Below are positions 7,348 through 16,237 of a stretch of 64,000 nt of DNA, one piece after another. The position numbers and the translations under genes were made by a program. Position 1 is the first letter of the stretch, and each line of letters opens with the position of its first letter. The DNA comes from Methylomonas koyamae (GTDB taxonomy: Bacteria; Pseudomonadota; Gammaproteobacteria; Methylococcales; Methylomonadaceae), in contig NZ_PPPU01000016.1 of the NCBI RefSeq assembly GCF_006483455.1, forward strand, positions 62,001 to 126,000, given 5' to 3'. The notes under the pieces are model-generated. The model was not told the DNA's origin. It did not search any database and saw only the letters and a list, made by a program, of their open reading frames with translations.

Positions 7348-8544
7348 TCAAACCCTTCTCGCCAAGATCTCCTCAATCTCCGCATCCGTCAACACAATCG
7401 GATTGGTCTGCATGCTGCTGCCGCGGGCATTGGCGACGATTTGGGGGAAGTCGGCTGCGGCGATGCCGTAGGCGCCGAGGCGGTCCAGTTGCAGAGTATC
7501 GCTCCATTCGGCCAACAGTGCGATCAAGGCGTCGCGGGCTGGTTGGTCGTCCAGGCCGGGTTCGCCGCTCAGCAGGCGGCCGACTTGGGCGTATTTGTTC
7601 AGGGCCGGACTGGCCGGCTCGCGGGTTTGCAGCGCGCGGATGTTGACTGCGGTGGCGGCGGCAACCAGCGTGCCGCAGACCACGCCGTGCGGGATGGGGA
7701 AGAAGGCGCCGAGCGGCGAAGCCAGACCGTGTACCGAACCCAAACCGACTTGCGCCAGCGTGATGCCGGACAATAACGCCGCGTAAGCCATCGCCGCCCT
7801 GCCCTCGCCGGCTTCCGGCTCCACACCGCGCCAGGCCGGGAAGAAGCCGTCTTTGACCGCCTGCATGCCGCTCCAGGCCAGCGCGTCGGTAAGCGGATTG
7901 GCCTTGGCCGAAACATAGGACTCCAGCAATTGGGTCAACGCATCCATGCCGTCGGCGGCGATCAGTTCCGGCGCGCAGGTAGCCAATAAGTCCGGATCGA
8001 GGATGGCGTATTCCGGCACCAGGCATTCGTCGCGAAACGATTTTTTGAAGCCTTCCGGACCTTGCACGCTGAGCACCGCATTCTTGGTCGCCTCGCTGCC
8101 GGTGCCGGCAGTGGTCGGCACGGCGATGAACGGCGTGCTGGGGCCGCGATAGGTTTGGTTGCGGCCGACGCCTTCCAGATAATCCATCACCGAGTCGCCG
8201 CTGGGCAGCAGGCCGGCAATGGCTTTGGCCGCATCCAACACACTGCCGCCGCCGATGGCGACGACGACTTCGATATTCTCACTGCGAAAGCGGCCGACCG
8301 TGTCGTCGATCAATTGCGGCGACGGTTCGCCGGACACCGTGCTGTGCCGCCATTCGACGCCTTGCCCGGCCAGCGCCTCGGTAAAACTTTGCCAACGCGG
8401 CGTGCCGAAAAACGACTGTTTGCCGGTCACCAACAAAGCCTTGCGGCCGTAACCGGCAATTAAAGCCGGGGCTTCGTTTAGGCGGCCGCGGCCGAACAAA
8501 ATCCGCGGCAGGCGGGCGATGTAAAACGGCTTGAAACTCTGCAT
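7348..8544 (-). CDS. Iron-containing alcohol dehydrogenase family protein
   Basis: This 398-residue protein has the family layout: NAD(P)-binding GGGSVLDAAK at 98-107, PTTAGTGSE at 143-151, and the metal-binding region GMDALTQ followed later by SVHGLAS and IPHGV. Two histidines and Asp201 of the usual D-H-H-H metal set are present. The first histidine position is Gln205, a variant I recall in part of the family, so metal use may differ. It probably oxidises an alcohol or reduces an aldehyde in the cytoplasm; the substrate is not evident. The ABM monooxygenase gene ends 2 bases before its ATG, so the two are one operon. The 3' end exists as a broken duplicate at 4575-4760. Confidence 0.88.
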   Translation of the reverse strand: MQSFKPFYIARLPRILFGRGRLNEAPALIAGYGRKALLVTGKQSFFGTPRWQSFTEALAGQGVEWRHSTVSGEPSPQLIDDTVGRFRSENIEVVVAIGGGSVLDAAKAIAGLLPSGDSVMDYLEGVGRNQTYRGPSTPFIAVPTTAGTGSEATKNAVLSVQGPEGFKKSFRDECLVPEYAILDPDLLATCAPELIAADGMDALTQLLESYVSAKANPLTDALAWSGMQAVKDGFFPAWRGVEPEAGEGRAAMAYAALLSGITLAQVGLGSVHGLASPLGAFFPIPHGVVCGTLVAAATAVNIRALQTREPASPALNKYAQVGRLLSGEPGLDDQPARDALIALLAEWSDTLQLDRLGAYGIAAADFPQIVANARGSSMQTNPIVLTDAEIEEILARRV

Positions 8545-8546
8545 GC

Positions 8547-8843
8547 TTAAGCCTCCGGAAACAAGGCTTTGTAGGGCACGCCCTGACGCGGCTGGGCCAT
8601 CCAGTCGGCGACCGTGTCGCGCCAGGTCAGATAGTGCGCAGTCTGTTTGTGCGCCGCCGCGCCTTCGGCCGTGGCATAGACTTCGTACAAGATAAACTGG
8701 CTGGGGTTGTCCGGCACTTGCAGTACATCGAAGCGGCGGTTGCCGGCTTCCTGCACTGACGCTAAATGGTTCAAACGAGTGGCGGCGATGAAGTCGTCGA
8801 TATGTTCGGGTCTGACGTGAACGTGGACTAAAGTGACATGCAT
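8547..8843 (-). CDS. ABM-family (antibiotic biosynthesis monooxygenase-like) protein
   Basis: This 98-residue protein covers one ABM ferredoxin-like domain, starting MHVTLVHVHVRPEHIDDF, with a central FILYEVYAT strand and an AHYLTW helix before FP near the C-terminus. Relatives include LsrG-like isomerases and quinol monooxygenases, which work as dimers without cofactor. It is the first gene of a two-gene operon with the alcohol dehydrogenase. That pairing suggests handling of a small carbonyl or phenolic compound, but the substrate cannot be read from sequence. Confidence 0.85.
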   Translation of the reverse strand: MHVTLVHVHVRPEHIDDFIAATRLNHLASVQEAGNRRFDVLQVPDNPSQFILYEVYATAEGAAAHKQTAHYLTWRDTVADWMAQPRQGVPYKALFPEA

Positions 8844-9023
8844 AACAGGATCTAAGTTATCGGTTAATCGGATTTGTCGCGCTGGGCCGAGCCGGCTTCT
8901 ACAAGCCTGTCCGTACCTGGCCTGCTTGGGATTTGCTCGGTTTCGGCGAACACGCCGGTACCGGAACCTTCGGCCCAGGCCGCTGCGGCAACCGCAACGG
9001 CCCCGGCTCTTGAATTTTCCGGC

Positions 9024-9419
9024 CTAGCGCATAGCCAGTAGTGCGCGCAGCACGTCTATCCGGCTGATCATGCCCGCCAATGCCCCGTTTTGCATCACCG
9101 GGAAACTGCGGGTGGACGATTCTTGAAACTTGGCAGCAACATCGACCAAACTGTCGTCGCCGTTGACGAGTTGCGGGTCCTTGGTCATGTATTCGCCGAC
9201 CGTTCCTTCCAAGGTCTGGTTGTAGGCCGAGCCGACGAACACTTTCATGCCGTCTTTTTCGGAAAACACGCCGACCAATTTGCCGCGCTCGTCCACCACC
9301 GGCAAACTGGTGATTTTATGGTCCAACAATTTCTTGACGGCCTGAGTAATCTCGGTTTCAGGAGTGACGGTAATCATTTTGGTCGACATGTAATCGACCA
9401 CCGCAATTTTGGCTAACAT
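9024..9419 (-). CDS. Two-CBS-domain protein
   Basis: The start is the ATG at 9419, chosen because AGGAGG lies 6 bases before it; the frame is open for 32 codons further upstream without a better start. The product has 131 residues and two CBS domains. The first opens with DYMSTKMITV and contains ITSLPVVDERGKLVGVFS. The second opens with EYMTKDPQLV and contains TRSFPVMQNGALAGMIS. CBS pairs bind adenosyl nucleotides and usually regulate another protein. It stands alone in the cytoplasm without an attached enzyme or transporter, and no partner is evident nearby. Confidence 0.88.
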   Translation of the reverse strand: MLAKIAVVDYMSTKMITVTPETEITQAVKKLLDHKITSLPVVDERGKLVGVFSEKDGMKVFVGSAYNQTLEGTVGEYMTKDPQLVNGDDSLVDVAAKFQESSTRSFPVMQNGALAGMISRIDVLRALLAMR

Positions 9420-9644
9420 GGTAAACCTCCTGCGCTTATTATTGTTGTCGGCAGAATGCCGGCGCCGGCTGAGCAAGCCCGAATCGGCTTCTGTACCGAG
9501 AGCGATTATTATCAATATTCGGCCGGGTATCCAGCATTATTACTCGGCCCAAATCGGCCGGCCCTTTTCGCATCGACTCGCCAGCATCGGCGGCATCGAT
9601 AATCCGGCTGCACGCCGGCCATAACCAGCAGCGGACAGACCCTT

Positions 9645-10868
9645 ATGCCCGAATATCGGCCGCCCGGCCCTTGCCACACGTCTTTCGCTCCGCCGCTGCC
9701 GGCAAGGCGTGGCGTAACCGGCCGATTACGACGCGGTGCGGTGCTGGCATGCCTAATTGCCCTGCACGATGCCGCAGCCAAAGATTGGTTTGTCGGGCCG
9801 AACCGGCCGCTGCAACGGCCCAGTCAAGCGGCCGCAGTGGCCCAGGACGGCGACACCGTCAATATCGATGCCGGCGTTTACCGGGCCGACGTGGCGGTGT
9901 GGCCGCAGCATCGGCTGAGCTTGCGCGGTGTCGGCAGCCTGGCCCGGTTATACGCCGACGGGCAAAGCGCCGAAGCCAAGGCCATCTGGGTGTTGAAAGG
10001 CGATGGGATCGAAGTGGCGCAAATCGAATTTGCCGGTGCCGCCTCGCCGGCATTAAACGGCGCCGGCATCCGCTACGAAGGCCGTTCCTTGACCGTCCGC
10101 AACTGCCTGTTCCACGACAACCAGATGGGCTTGTTAACCGGCGCGAACCCCGAGCGGGAAGTGACGATAGTGGGCTCAGAATTTCGCGACAACACCGTCG
10201 ACTACCGGCTGTACGGCAAATTGGGCCACAACGTTTATATCGGCAATATCAAACGCTTTACGTTGCTTAACAGTTACATTCACGACGCCGCGACCGGCCA
10301 CAACGTCAAATCCCGCGCCCGGCAGAATTTCCTGTTTTACAACCGTATCGGCGACGAAAAACGGGCGTCGAGCTATTTGGTGGATTTGCCGGACGGCGGC
10401 GAGAGTTATTTGATCGGCAACCAGCTGTATCAGGCCGCCGACAGCGAGAATCCGGCGATGGTAGCATTCGCCGCCGAACATAACCAGACCGAGCCGCACC
10501 CGCTGTATCTGGTGAACAACACGCTGGTCAACGCCAAACCCGGCAGCTACTTTCTACACAATCACAACGTCGCCGCAGCGGTATTGGTCAATAATCTGTT
10601 GATCGGCCAGACCTCGACCATCCTCGGCCCGCACCGGCAAGCACATAACCTGTGGGCCGACGGCGAGCGTTTCGGCAACGGCAACCGCTTCGACTATCGC
10701 TTGCGAACCGGCGCCGGCGCGATCGACCAAGGTAGCGCTGCCGGGGTTTCCGCAACCGGCGTGGATTTGACGGCCCGATTCGAATATCGCCATCCGCTGG
10801 GATTGGTGCCGCGGCCGATTCAAGGCTCGATCGATGCCGGCGCCTACGAGTTCGCCGGCAACCGCTAA
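9645..10868 (+). CDS. Secreted right-handed parallel beta-helix protein
   Basis: This 407-residue protein has a basic N-terminus and a hydrophobic stretch (AVLACLIAL) cut near AAA, so it is probably exported. From about residue 60 it shows beta-helix turns typical of pectate-lyase-like folds: repeated hydrophobic-x-N segments such as TVRNCLFHDN, YIGNIKRF and NNTLVN, and a closing IDAGAYEF. Proteins of this kind bind or cleave polysaccharides, but no catalytic lysine/aspartate set can be assigned here. The first ATG gives a somewhat long n-region, so the true start could be internal and non-ATG. The next gene follows 71 bases downstream on the same strand. Confidence 0.75.
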   Translation: MPEYRPPGPCHTSFAPPLPARRGVTGRLRRGAVLACLIALHDAAAKDWFVGPNRPLQRPSQAAAVAQDGDTVNIDAGVYRADVAVWPQHRLSLRGVGSLARLYADGQSAEAKAIWVLKGDGIEVAQIEFAGAASPALNGAGIRYEGRSLTVRNCLFHDNQMGLLTGANPEREVTIVGSEFRDNTVDYRLYGKLGHNVYIGNIKRFTLLNSYIHDAATGHNVKSRARQNFLFYNRIGDEKRASSYLVDLPDGGESYLIGNQLYQAADSENPAMVAFAAEHNQTEPHPLYLVNNTLVNAKPGSYFLHNHNVAAAVLVNNLLIGQTSTILGPHRQAHNLWADGERFGNGNRFDYRLRTGAGAIDQGSAAGVSATGVDLTARFEYRHPLGLVPRPIQGSIDAGAYEFAGNR

Positions 10869-10939
10869 AGCCTTTTAAATTACGCGGTTTTTCGGCACAA
10901 TCGTCCGGTCCATGCACACTACGCCGTGAGGTAACCGTC

Positions 10940-11206
10940 ATGCCGCAACAACGCCGCCTCTCCAGACTAACCCAAGCCCTACTCAGCCTATCGCTGCTGC
11001 TCGGCGTCGCCTCGGGGGCGCCGGCTGTAGCGGATCCGGCCAAAACCGGCTACGAGGTCGATGGCCGGACTTCGGCGTCGGTCCTGGCCGCGAAACGCGC
11101 TCATACTCCGAGCACACGCGACGAGACCGGTTTGGCGGTGTATTCCGGCATTTTCGTCATCGGCTTGATCATCTTTTTCGCTCAGCTATTGAACGCCAAA
11201 AAATAA
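10940..11206 (+). CDS. Small exported protein with C-terminal membrane anchor
   Basis: This 88-residue protein has a signal-like N-terminus (basic QQRR, then LLSLSLLLGVASGAPAVA), a short polar linker rich in Ala, Thr and Ser, and one transmembrane helix near residues 66-84 ending in NAKK. A GAGGT ribosome site precedes the ATG. It probably sits in the inner membrane with the linker in the periplasm. I do not recognise the family. It lies downstream of the beta-helix gene on the same strand and converges with the hydrolase gene. Confidence 0.62.
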   Translation: MPQQRRLSRLTQALLSLSLLLGVASGAPAVADPAKTGYEVDGRTSASVLAAKRAHTPSTRDETGLAVYSGIFVIGLIIFFAQLLNAKK

Positions 11207-11221
11207 GCCGCGGCCGGCGAG

Positions 11222-12214
11222 TCACAGCCGGTTGGCGGCTTGCACTTCGGCGCGGTGCAAGGTGTGGTCGATCCAAGCGTTGATGTCGCGCCAGATCACC
11301 GGCGCCTGCAGGTCGCGCAGCAACATGTGGTAACCGTTTTGGTAATAAGCGACGGTTTTGTTGTCCGGCCGGCCGGACAATAAGCCCTCGACGAACAAAT
11401 TGGTCGGCTCCGCCGGGACGATCTGATCCTTTTGGCCGTACAACAGCAGCGTTTCGTCGTCGAGTTTTTCCGCAGCGCCCAGGGCGTTATCCATCAGATT
11501 AGTCAGACCGTAAATCGCATCGACCCGGGTTTCCTTGATCACCAACGGATCGCGCCCCAAGGCCCGCAACATCTCGATATTGTCCGACGGCATGATCTTC
11601 AGGCCCTTGCCGGTCAAGGTCATCCACGGCACGGTGTGGTACAGCGTCCACAGCAGCGAGGTCTGGTACCAGGGCATGGTATCCCGGCCCCAGACGGCCG
11701 GGGCCGCCAGGATCAGGCCGGCCACCGCCGGTTTGCCCGGCCGGGTCATCGCGTTGACCACCACCGCACCGCCCATGCTCTCCCCCAACAGGTAAACCGG
11801 CACGCCCGGATGCCGGGCCTGCACCAGCCGGGTGAATTGACCGAGGTCGTCGGCATAGGTATCGTCGCCGGCCCAGCGTCCCGGCGTCCGGCTTTCGCCG
11901 AAGCCGCGCTGGTCGTAGGCATAACTGGCAATCCGCTGCGTTTGCAGATATTCGGCGGAGGTCGCGAAGAAGCGCCGGTAATCGTTGAAACCGTGCAAGG
12001 CGATGACGATTGCCTTGGGCTGCTCGGCCGGCCAGACGCTTAACGCCAACGCCTCGCCGTCGGCGGTGACGAAACGGTTATCCTCCAAGCGGGCGCTACC
12101 GACCAGCGGAACCGGGGCCACCAGCGTCGGCGCACAACCGCTGGCGACTAACACCAGAAAAAACGCCGACAACCAGCGGCGCATCAAACCGGACAAGGGT
12201 AAAACCACAGACAT
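11222..12214 (-). CDS. Alpha/beta hydrolase lipoprotein (lysophospholipase-like)
   Basis: This 330-residue protein has a lipoprotein signal with lipobox VASGC (Cys27), so it is tethered at the periplasmic side. The body is a serine hydrolase of the monoacylglycerol lipase/lysophospholipase type. The oxyanion region is ALHGFNDY, the nucleophile is Ser146 in GESMGG, the acid is probably Asp in YGQKDQIVP, and the base is His in NGYHMLLRD. It is likely to hydrolyse a lipid ester or similar substrate at the envelope. A GGAAG ribosome site supports the ATG at 12214. The gene stands alone downstream of the sigma-54 regulator gene. Confidence 0.85.
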   Translation of the reverse strand: MSVVLPLSGLMRRWLSAFFLVLVASGCAPTLVAPVPLVGSARLEDNRFVTADGEALALSVWPAEQPKAIVIALHGFNDYRRFFATSAEYLQTQRIASYAYDQRGFGESRTPGRWAGDDTYADDLGQFTRLVQARHPGVPVYLLGESMGGAVVVNAMTRPGKPAVAGLILAAPAVWGRDTMPWYQTSLLWTLYHTVPWMTLTGKGLKIMPSDNIEMLRALGRDPLVIKETRVDAIYGLTNLMDNALGAAEKLDDETLLLYGQKDQIVPAEPTNLFVEGLLSGRPDNKTVAYYQNGYHMLLRDLQAPVIWRDINAWIDHTLHRAEVQAANRL

Positions 12215-12333
12215 AAATCAACTTCCAGCCTAGGCCAAACAACAGGGCTACAGATTAATCTTTTTAGCCGCCACGGCAAGGACAATGCCGATAAAAATAA
12301 GTGCCGCGGCGGCCAAAGCCAAAGGCTGCAAGA

Positions 12334-13758
12334 TTAGCGCAGTTGGTATTTTTCGATCCGGTAGCGAACTTTTTCCCGCGTGGTTTTCAGGATACGCGCC
12401 GCCTCCATCACGTTGCCCTTGCATATCTCCAGCATCCTGCGCACGATCTCGCTTTCCATGTCTTCCAGTCCCATGCTGCCGTCAGTGGGGAATTGCAAAT
12501 CCAGACGCGTATCGTCGTCGGCCGCACCAGGCTTGGCCGGCATAGCGTTAGGCTGAAAATCGGCAGCGGCCGCGCCGCCGGAAAGGCCTTCGTTGGGTAG
12601 CCACTGTTCCGGCAAGTTCTGGGACGCCGACAAAATCACACTCCGTTCCAGAACGTTGCGCAATTCTCTGACGTTGCCGGGCCAGCTGTAACTCTTCAGC
12701 AACTGCCAGGCTCTGGCCGAGACCTGGCCGACTTTTTTACCGGCCTGCAAATTGAATTCGGCGATTAGCGCCGGCACCAAGTCGTCCAGGTCGTCGATGC
12801 GTTCGCGCAAGCTGGGCAGACGCAATTCGAACACGCTTAAACGGTAGTACAGATCGGAGCGGAAACTGCCGTTTTTGACTTCGTCCTGCAAATTGCGGTT
12901 GGTGGCGGCAATGATGCGGATATCGACGCTGATTTCCTTCTCGGCTCCCAAGCGGCGCAGTTTACGGTCCTCCAACACCTTGAGCAATTTGGCCTGCAAA
13001 TCCAGCGGCATTTCGCCGATTTCGTCCAAAAACAACGTGCCGCGATGCGCTTGTTCGATCAAGCCGCGATGCCGGGCTTTGGCGCCGGTGAATGCGCCAG
13101 CTTCGTGGCCGAACAATTCCGACTCCAGCAAATCCTTGGGCAACGCCGCGCAATTTAACTCGATCAGCGGTTCCTTGGCCCGCTCGCTGTTGTAGTGCAG
13201 AATTCTGGCGGCCAGCCCTTTGCCGGTGCCGGTTTCGCCGGTCAGAATCAAGGCGCTGTAAGGCGCTTGACTAAGTTGGCGCAGCATGTCGCCGGTCTGC
13301 CGGGCGACCGTGCTGCTGCCGATAAAGGTGTCCGGCGCATACCGCTTGCCGGCGTTGACCGATTCGGTGGATATGCGCCGCTGCGCCTTGGCGCTCCGCA
13401 ATGCGCTGCGTACCACCATATCCAGCTGCTCCTGGACGCAAGGCTTAATCAAAAAGTCGAATGCCCCCAGCCGCAATGCCCGCACCGAGTCCGGCACGTC
13501 ACCGTAACCGGTCAGAAACACCCATTCGCAATCGGAAATGTTGCCGCGAGTCTCTTCCAACAAGTCCAAGCCGCTACCATCCGGCAAGCTCAGGTCGGAC
13601 AAGATCAAGGCCGGCCGCAGATCCGGGTTGAAAAGGATTTCGCGCGCCTGCCTGCAATCGGCCACCCACAGCGCTTCGAACCCCAGACGCGCATAATAGC
13701 GCTGCAATTCCGTACCCAGTAAGACTTCGTCTTCGATGATTAAAATAGTGTCATTCAT
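12334..13758 (-). CDS. Sigma-54-dependent response regulator (NtrC family)
   Basis: This 474-residue protein starts at the ATG at 13758, overlapping the end of the kinase gene by 8 bases. It has a receiver domain (residues 1-120) with phospho-acceptor Asp55, Thr83 and Lys105. The AAA+ domain has Walker A GETGTGKG at 174-181 and the sigma-54 contact loop GAFTGA at 221-226. A C-terminal Fis-type helix-turn-helix ends REKVRYRIEKYQLR. All three parts look intact, so it should activate sigma-54 promoters when phosphorylated by the neighbouring kinase. Likely nearby targets are the sites at 16099-16115, 16168-16184 and 18616-18631; this link is inference from proximity and promoter type. Confidence 0.93.
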   Translation of the reverse strand: MNDTILIIEDEVLLGTELQRYYARLGFEALWVADCRQAREILFNPDLRPALILSDLSLPDGSGLDLLEETRGNISDCEWVFLTGYGDVPDSVRALRLGAFDFLIKPCVQEQLDMVVRSALRSAKAQRRISTESVNAGKRYAPDTFIGSSTVARQTGDMLRQLSQAPYSALILTGETGTGKGLAARILHYNSERAKEPLIELNCAALPKDLLESELFGHEAGAFTGAKARHRGLIEQAHRGTLFLDEIGEMPLDLQAKLLKVLEDRKLRRLGAEKEISVDIRIIAATNRNLQDEVKNGSFRSDLYYRLSVFELRLPSLRERIDDLDDLVPALIAEFNLQAGKKVGQVSARAWQLLKSYSWPGNVRELRNVLERSVILSASQNLPEQWLPNEGLSGGAAAADFQPNAMPAKPGAADDDTRLDLQFPTDGSMGLEDMESEIVRRMLEICKGNVMEAARILKTTREKVRYRIEKYQLR

Positions 13759-15211
13759 GGTGTGGAGTGATGCAGTTGAGGATAATTTCGACGCAGGCGC
13801 CGCGTGGCTGCCGGTTATACAGTTTGATTTCACCTTCGAGGTTACGGACGAAGCGCCTGACCATAGACAGCCCCAGGCCGGTGCCGTCCGCCCGCTGGCT
13901 GACGAAATCGCGGATGCCGTTTTCCAGAAACTCTTGGGGAAAACCGTGGCCGTCGTCGCACACCGACAACGTCATGCGGCGGCCGTCGGTCACGGCCGAA
14001 ATGCCAATTTTACCGCTATTACCGTCCATTGCCTGCTGCGCGTTGAGTATCAGATTTAGTAAGGCTTGGCGGAACTCGGTATCCGGCAAACGACAGACCA
14101 GGCCCGGACAACCCCGATATTCCAGACTTATGGATTTCGGCAACTGGTACCGAGCCAACATCAATAACTCGCTGACGGCTTGGTCGACCAAAATGGCCCT
14201 GAGCGGCTCCGGCTCGTGGCTGGCGCCTTGCAAACAGTGGTTAAGAGTGCCGATGATGCGCTCGATTTCATTGATCACCAGCCCGATGCGCTGGGCGGCA
14301 TCGGGATGCACCTCGCCGCTTTGCAATTGGCTTTGCAGATTGATGCAAGCCATCTTGATTCCGGCCAACGGGTTACGCAATTCGTGTACCAGGCGGGCGC
14401 CGATCTCGCCCAACGCGGCGAATCGCTCGGTTTGGGCCAGATTGCGTTGCTGAGCGATCAAAGTGCCCGCTGCTTGCTCGACCAAGGTCTCCAAATTCTG
14501 CCGGTTTTGGATATGTTCCGCCTCCAATTCCGAGAGCCGCACCACCATGCTGTTGTAGTTGGCAAAGATAGGCTCAAACGCCGGATCGATCCGGTCCAGC
14601 GGGATCTGTTGGTAGCGGCGTTCGCCGAGCAATTCCATCATGTAACCCATTTGTTGCAAGGGCTGAAAAATCCGCCGCCGCATCAGATAAAACAACAAGA
14701 CTGCGCTCAAAGGCAAAGTTAGCGTGATTGCGATACCCAATTCCACCTCGAATCTGGCTGCCGCCGCGATCGATTCCGTCAGCACGCCGTGGGCGGCGGC
14801 TTCGTCACGAAAAATGCCGCGTAGTATTTTCAGCGTCTGTAACAAGCGTTGCTGTGGCTCCGGTGTTGAAGAGTTCAGCGCTTGCCACGCAGCGCGCAGG
14901 CCGTCCGGCGTGTTGGCCTCCAAGTGATTACTGCGCTGCAACAACTCCTGCAAATAGTGCTGCAAGCGACGTTGGATGGCCGGGCCGACCGGGCCGTTTT
15001 GCCTATCGATTCCGGCCAGACTTTCCTCGGTATCGAACAATGCGTTCTGCAACCGCTCCAAATGGGCGACATGCTTGGGCAGCGGCAAAATTCGCTGGTA
15101 AGACTGCCACGCCATCGCCAATTGAATCATCAGCGAAATCATCAATAAGCCGCTCAGTAACGCAACGGTGATCCAAATCGGTAGATTGGCTTCGCGCCGG
15201 TCTGCCTGCAT
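13751..15211 (-). CDS. NtrB/AtoS-type sensor histidine kinase
   Basis: This 486-residue kinase starts at the ATG at 15211, which has GGAGG 8 bases upstream; an ATG at 15250 lacks a ribosome site. It has a membrane helix near 11-33, a periplasmic sensor of about 120 residues rich in glutamine and leucine (helical), a second membrane helix near 157-177, and then a HAMP-like linker. Next come a coiled coil and the dimerisation helix with His276 in LVHELRNP. The ATPase domain has the N-box NLILNAQQAM, DDGHGF and GTGLGLS. It is paired with and overlaps the sigma-54 regulator gene. The stimulus is not evident; the sensor resembles four-helix-bundle types. Confidence 0.92.
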   Translation of the reverse strand: MQADRREANLPIWITVALLSGLLMISLMIQLAMAWQSYQRILPLPKHVAHLERLQNALFDTEESLAGIDRQNGPVGPAIQRRLQHYLQELLQRSNHLEANTPDGLRAAWQALNSSTPEPQQRLLQTLKILRGIFRDEAAAHGVLTESIAAAARFEVELGIAITLTLPLSAVLLFYLMRRRIFQPLQQMGYMMELLGERRYQQIPLDRIDPAFEPIFANYNSMVVRLSELEAEHIQNRQNLETLVEQAAGTLIAQQRNLAQTERFAALGEIGARLVHELRNPLAGIKMACINLQSQLQSGEVHPDAAQRIGLVINEIERIIGTLNHCLQGASHEPEPLRAILVDQAVSELLMLARYQLPKSISLEYRGCPGLVCRLPDTEFRQALLNLILNAQQAMDGNSGKIGISAVTDGRRMTLSVCDDGHGFPQEFLENGIRDFVSQRADGTGLGLSMVRRFVRNLEGEIKLYNRQPRGACVEIILNCITPHHE

Positions 15212-15481
15212 GCACTGCCCTCCGCAAAGTAGCGTTTGCGCTGCCGCCATTACTCGGTTCGAAGTTGAACCGGCGGCAGCGGCGAGATTTAGGTTTAGTT
15301 ACGCAAGATGAATGCCGCTCCCGAGAAGTGACACATTTGCTGCCTGTCGACCCGGTATAACACTGTTGCCAGCACATCGATCAAAACGACAACGGGCCGA
15401 TTGGGGAAAATTACCGCTAGTGTTGGCTGATATTCACCACCAGCGACGGATCAACGAAGCGTTGGGGAAGATACGACAAGA

Positions 15482-16057
15482 CTAATCGGCAGCATCGTCG
15501 AGCCCGCGCTCGGGAATCGCCAAATCCAGGCTCTTCGCCAGATAGTGGTACAACAACAGCATCGCTGCGGCCGAGGCAATCGTTACCGCTACGTAGTGCT
15601 CCATGTACGCCACCATGATCAGGTTGATGCCGAGAAAGATACCCAGCAGCCGAAACAACCAACCGGTGGTGATACCGGCCAGAAACGTCCCCAAAGCCAG
15701 TAACAGTAACAAGATCAAACCGGTCGCCTGATTGTCCAGACTGCCGATTTCGCGCAACTTGAACGTCAGAAAAAACGCGGCCAGCACGCCCAACCAATGC
15801 TGGGTTTGCCAAAGCAGAATATCCCGCAACGACTTGCCGCTATGGCGAATGGCTTGCCATTCCAGGAAAATACAGGCGGCGAAATACACCGGAACCATCC
15901 CCATCCAATACCAGTGTGCCGGGGTCTCGAACGCATCGGCGATACCAACCCCCAGTATCGATAGAAAAATCAATACCGCAAAAATATAAAAATCCAGGCG
16001 TATTGTTTTTAAGCTTTTAATCACCGCCGTTTGAGATAGGTTGAATGGTAGGTTCAT
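15482..16057 (-). CDS. Multi-pass inner membrane protein of unknown function
   Basis: The start is set at the ATG at 16057, with AGGAG 7 bases upstream. The 191 residues hold about five transmembrane helices (such as FYIFAVLIFLSILGVGIADA and LILLLLLALGTFLAGITTGW), short loops and an acidic C-terminus. I do not recognise the family. It begins about 40 bases after a sigma-54-like promoter (16099-16115, minus strand) and is divergent from the exported-protein operon at 16238. A role in the response run by the adjacent two-component system is likely, but its nature is unknown. Confidence 0.75.
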   Translation of the reverse strand: MNLPFNLSQTAVIKSLKTIRLDFYIFAVLIFLSILGVGIADAFETPAHWYWMGMVPVYFAACIFLEWQAIRHSGKSLRDILLWQTQHWLGVLAAFFLTFKLREIGSLDNQATGLILLLLLALGTFLAGITTGWLFRLLGIFLGINLIMVAYMEHYVAVTIASAAAMLLLYHYLAKSLDLAIPERGLDDAAD

Positions 16058-16098
16058 GATGTGCTCCTGATGTTGACTAATTGGTTGTGCGGTCAACC

Positions 16099-16115
16099 AG
16101 CGATATCCGTGCCAG
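16099..16115 (-). promoter_or_regulatory. Sigma-54 (-24/-12) promoter candidate, minus strand
   Basis: Read on the minus strand, the site is CTGGCACGGATATCGCT. It has GG and GC spaced by 10 bases as required, and one mismatch to the consensus (TCGC for TTGC). It lies about 42 bases before the membrane protein ATG at 16057. Confidence 0.7.
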
Positions 16116-16167
16116 CAACCGGCATGTATCTGCTATCCGTGCTCTCCAATCCGCTTCGAGTTCGGAC

Positions 16168-16184
16168 TTGGCACGGAGATTTCA
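16168..16184 (+). promoter_or_regulatory. Weaker sigma-54-like promoter, plus strand
   Basis: TTGGCACGGAGATTTCA has a full -24 element (TGGCAC) and the right spacing, but TC in place of the -12 GC. It lies 54 bases before the ATG at 16238 and faces away from the site at 16099-16115. Both share the TGGCACGG core. Confidence 0.5.
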
Positions 16185-16237
16185 TATAAAACTGCAAACC
16201 GTCCCCACTACGACCGGTTAGAAACAGGAGAATGAAG

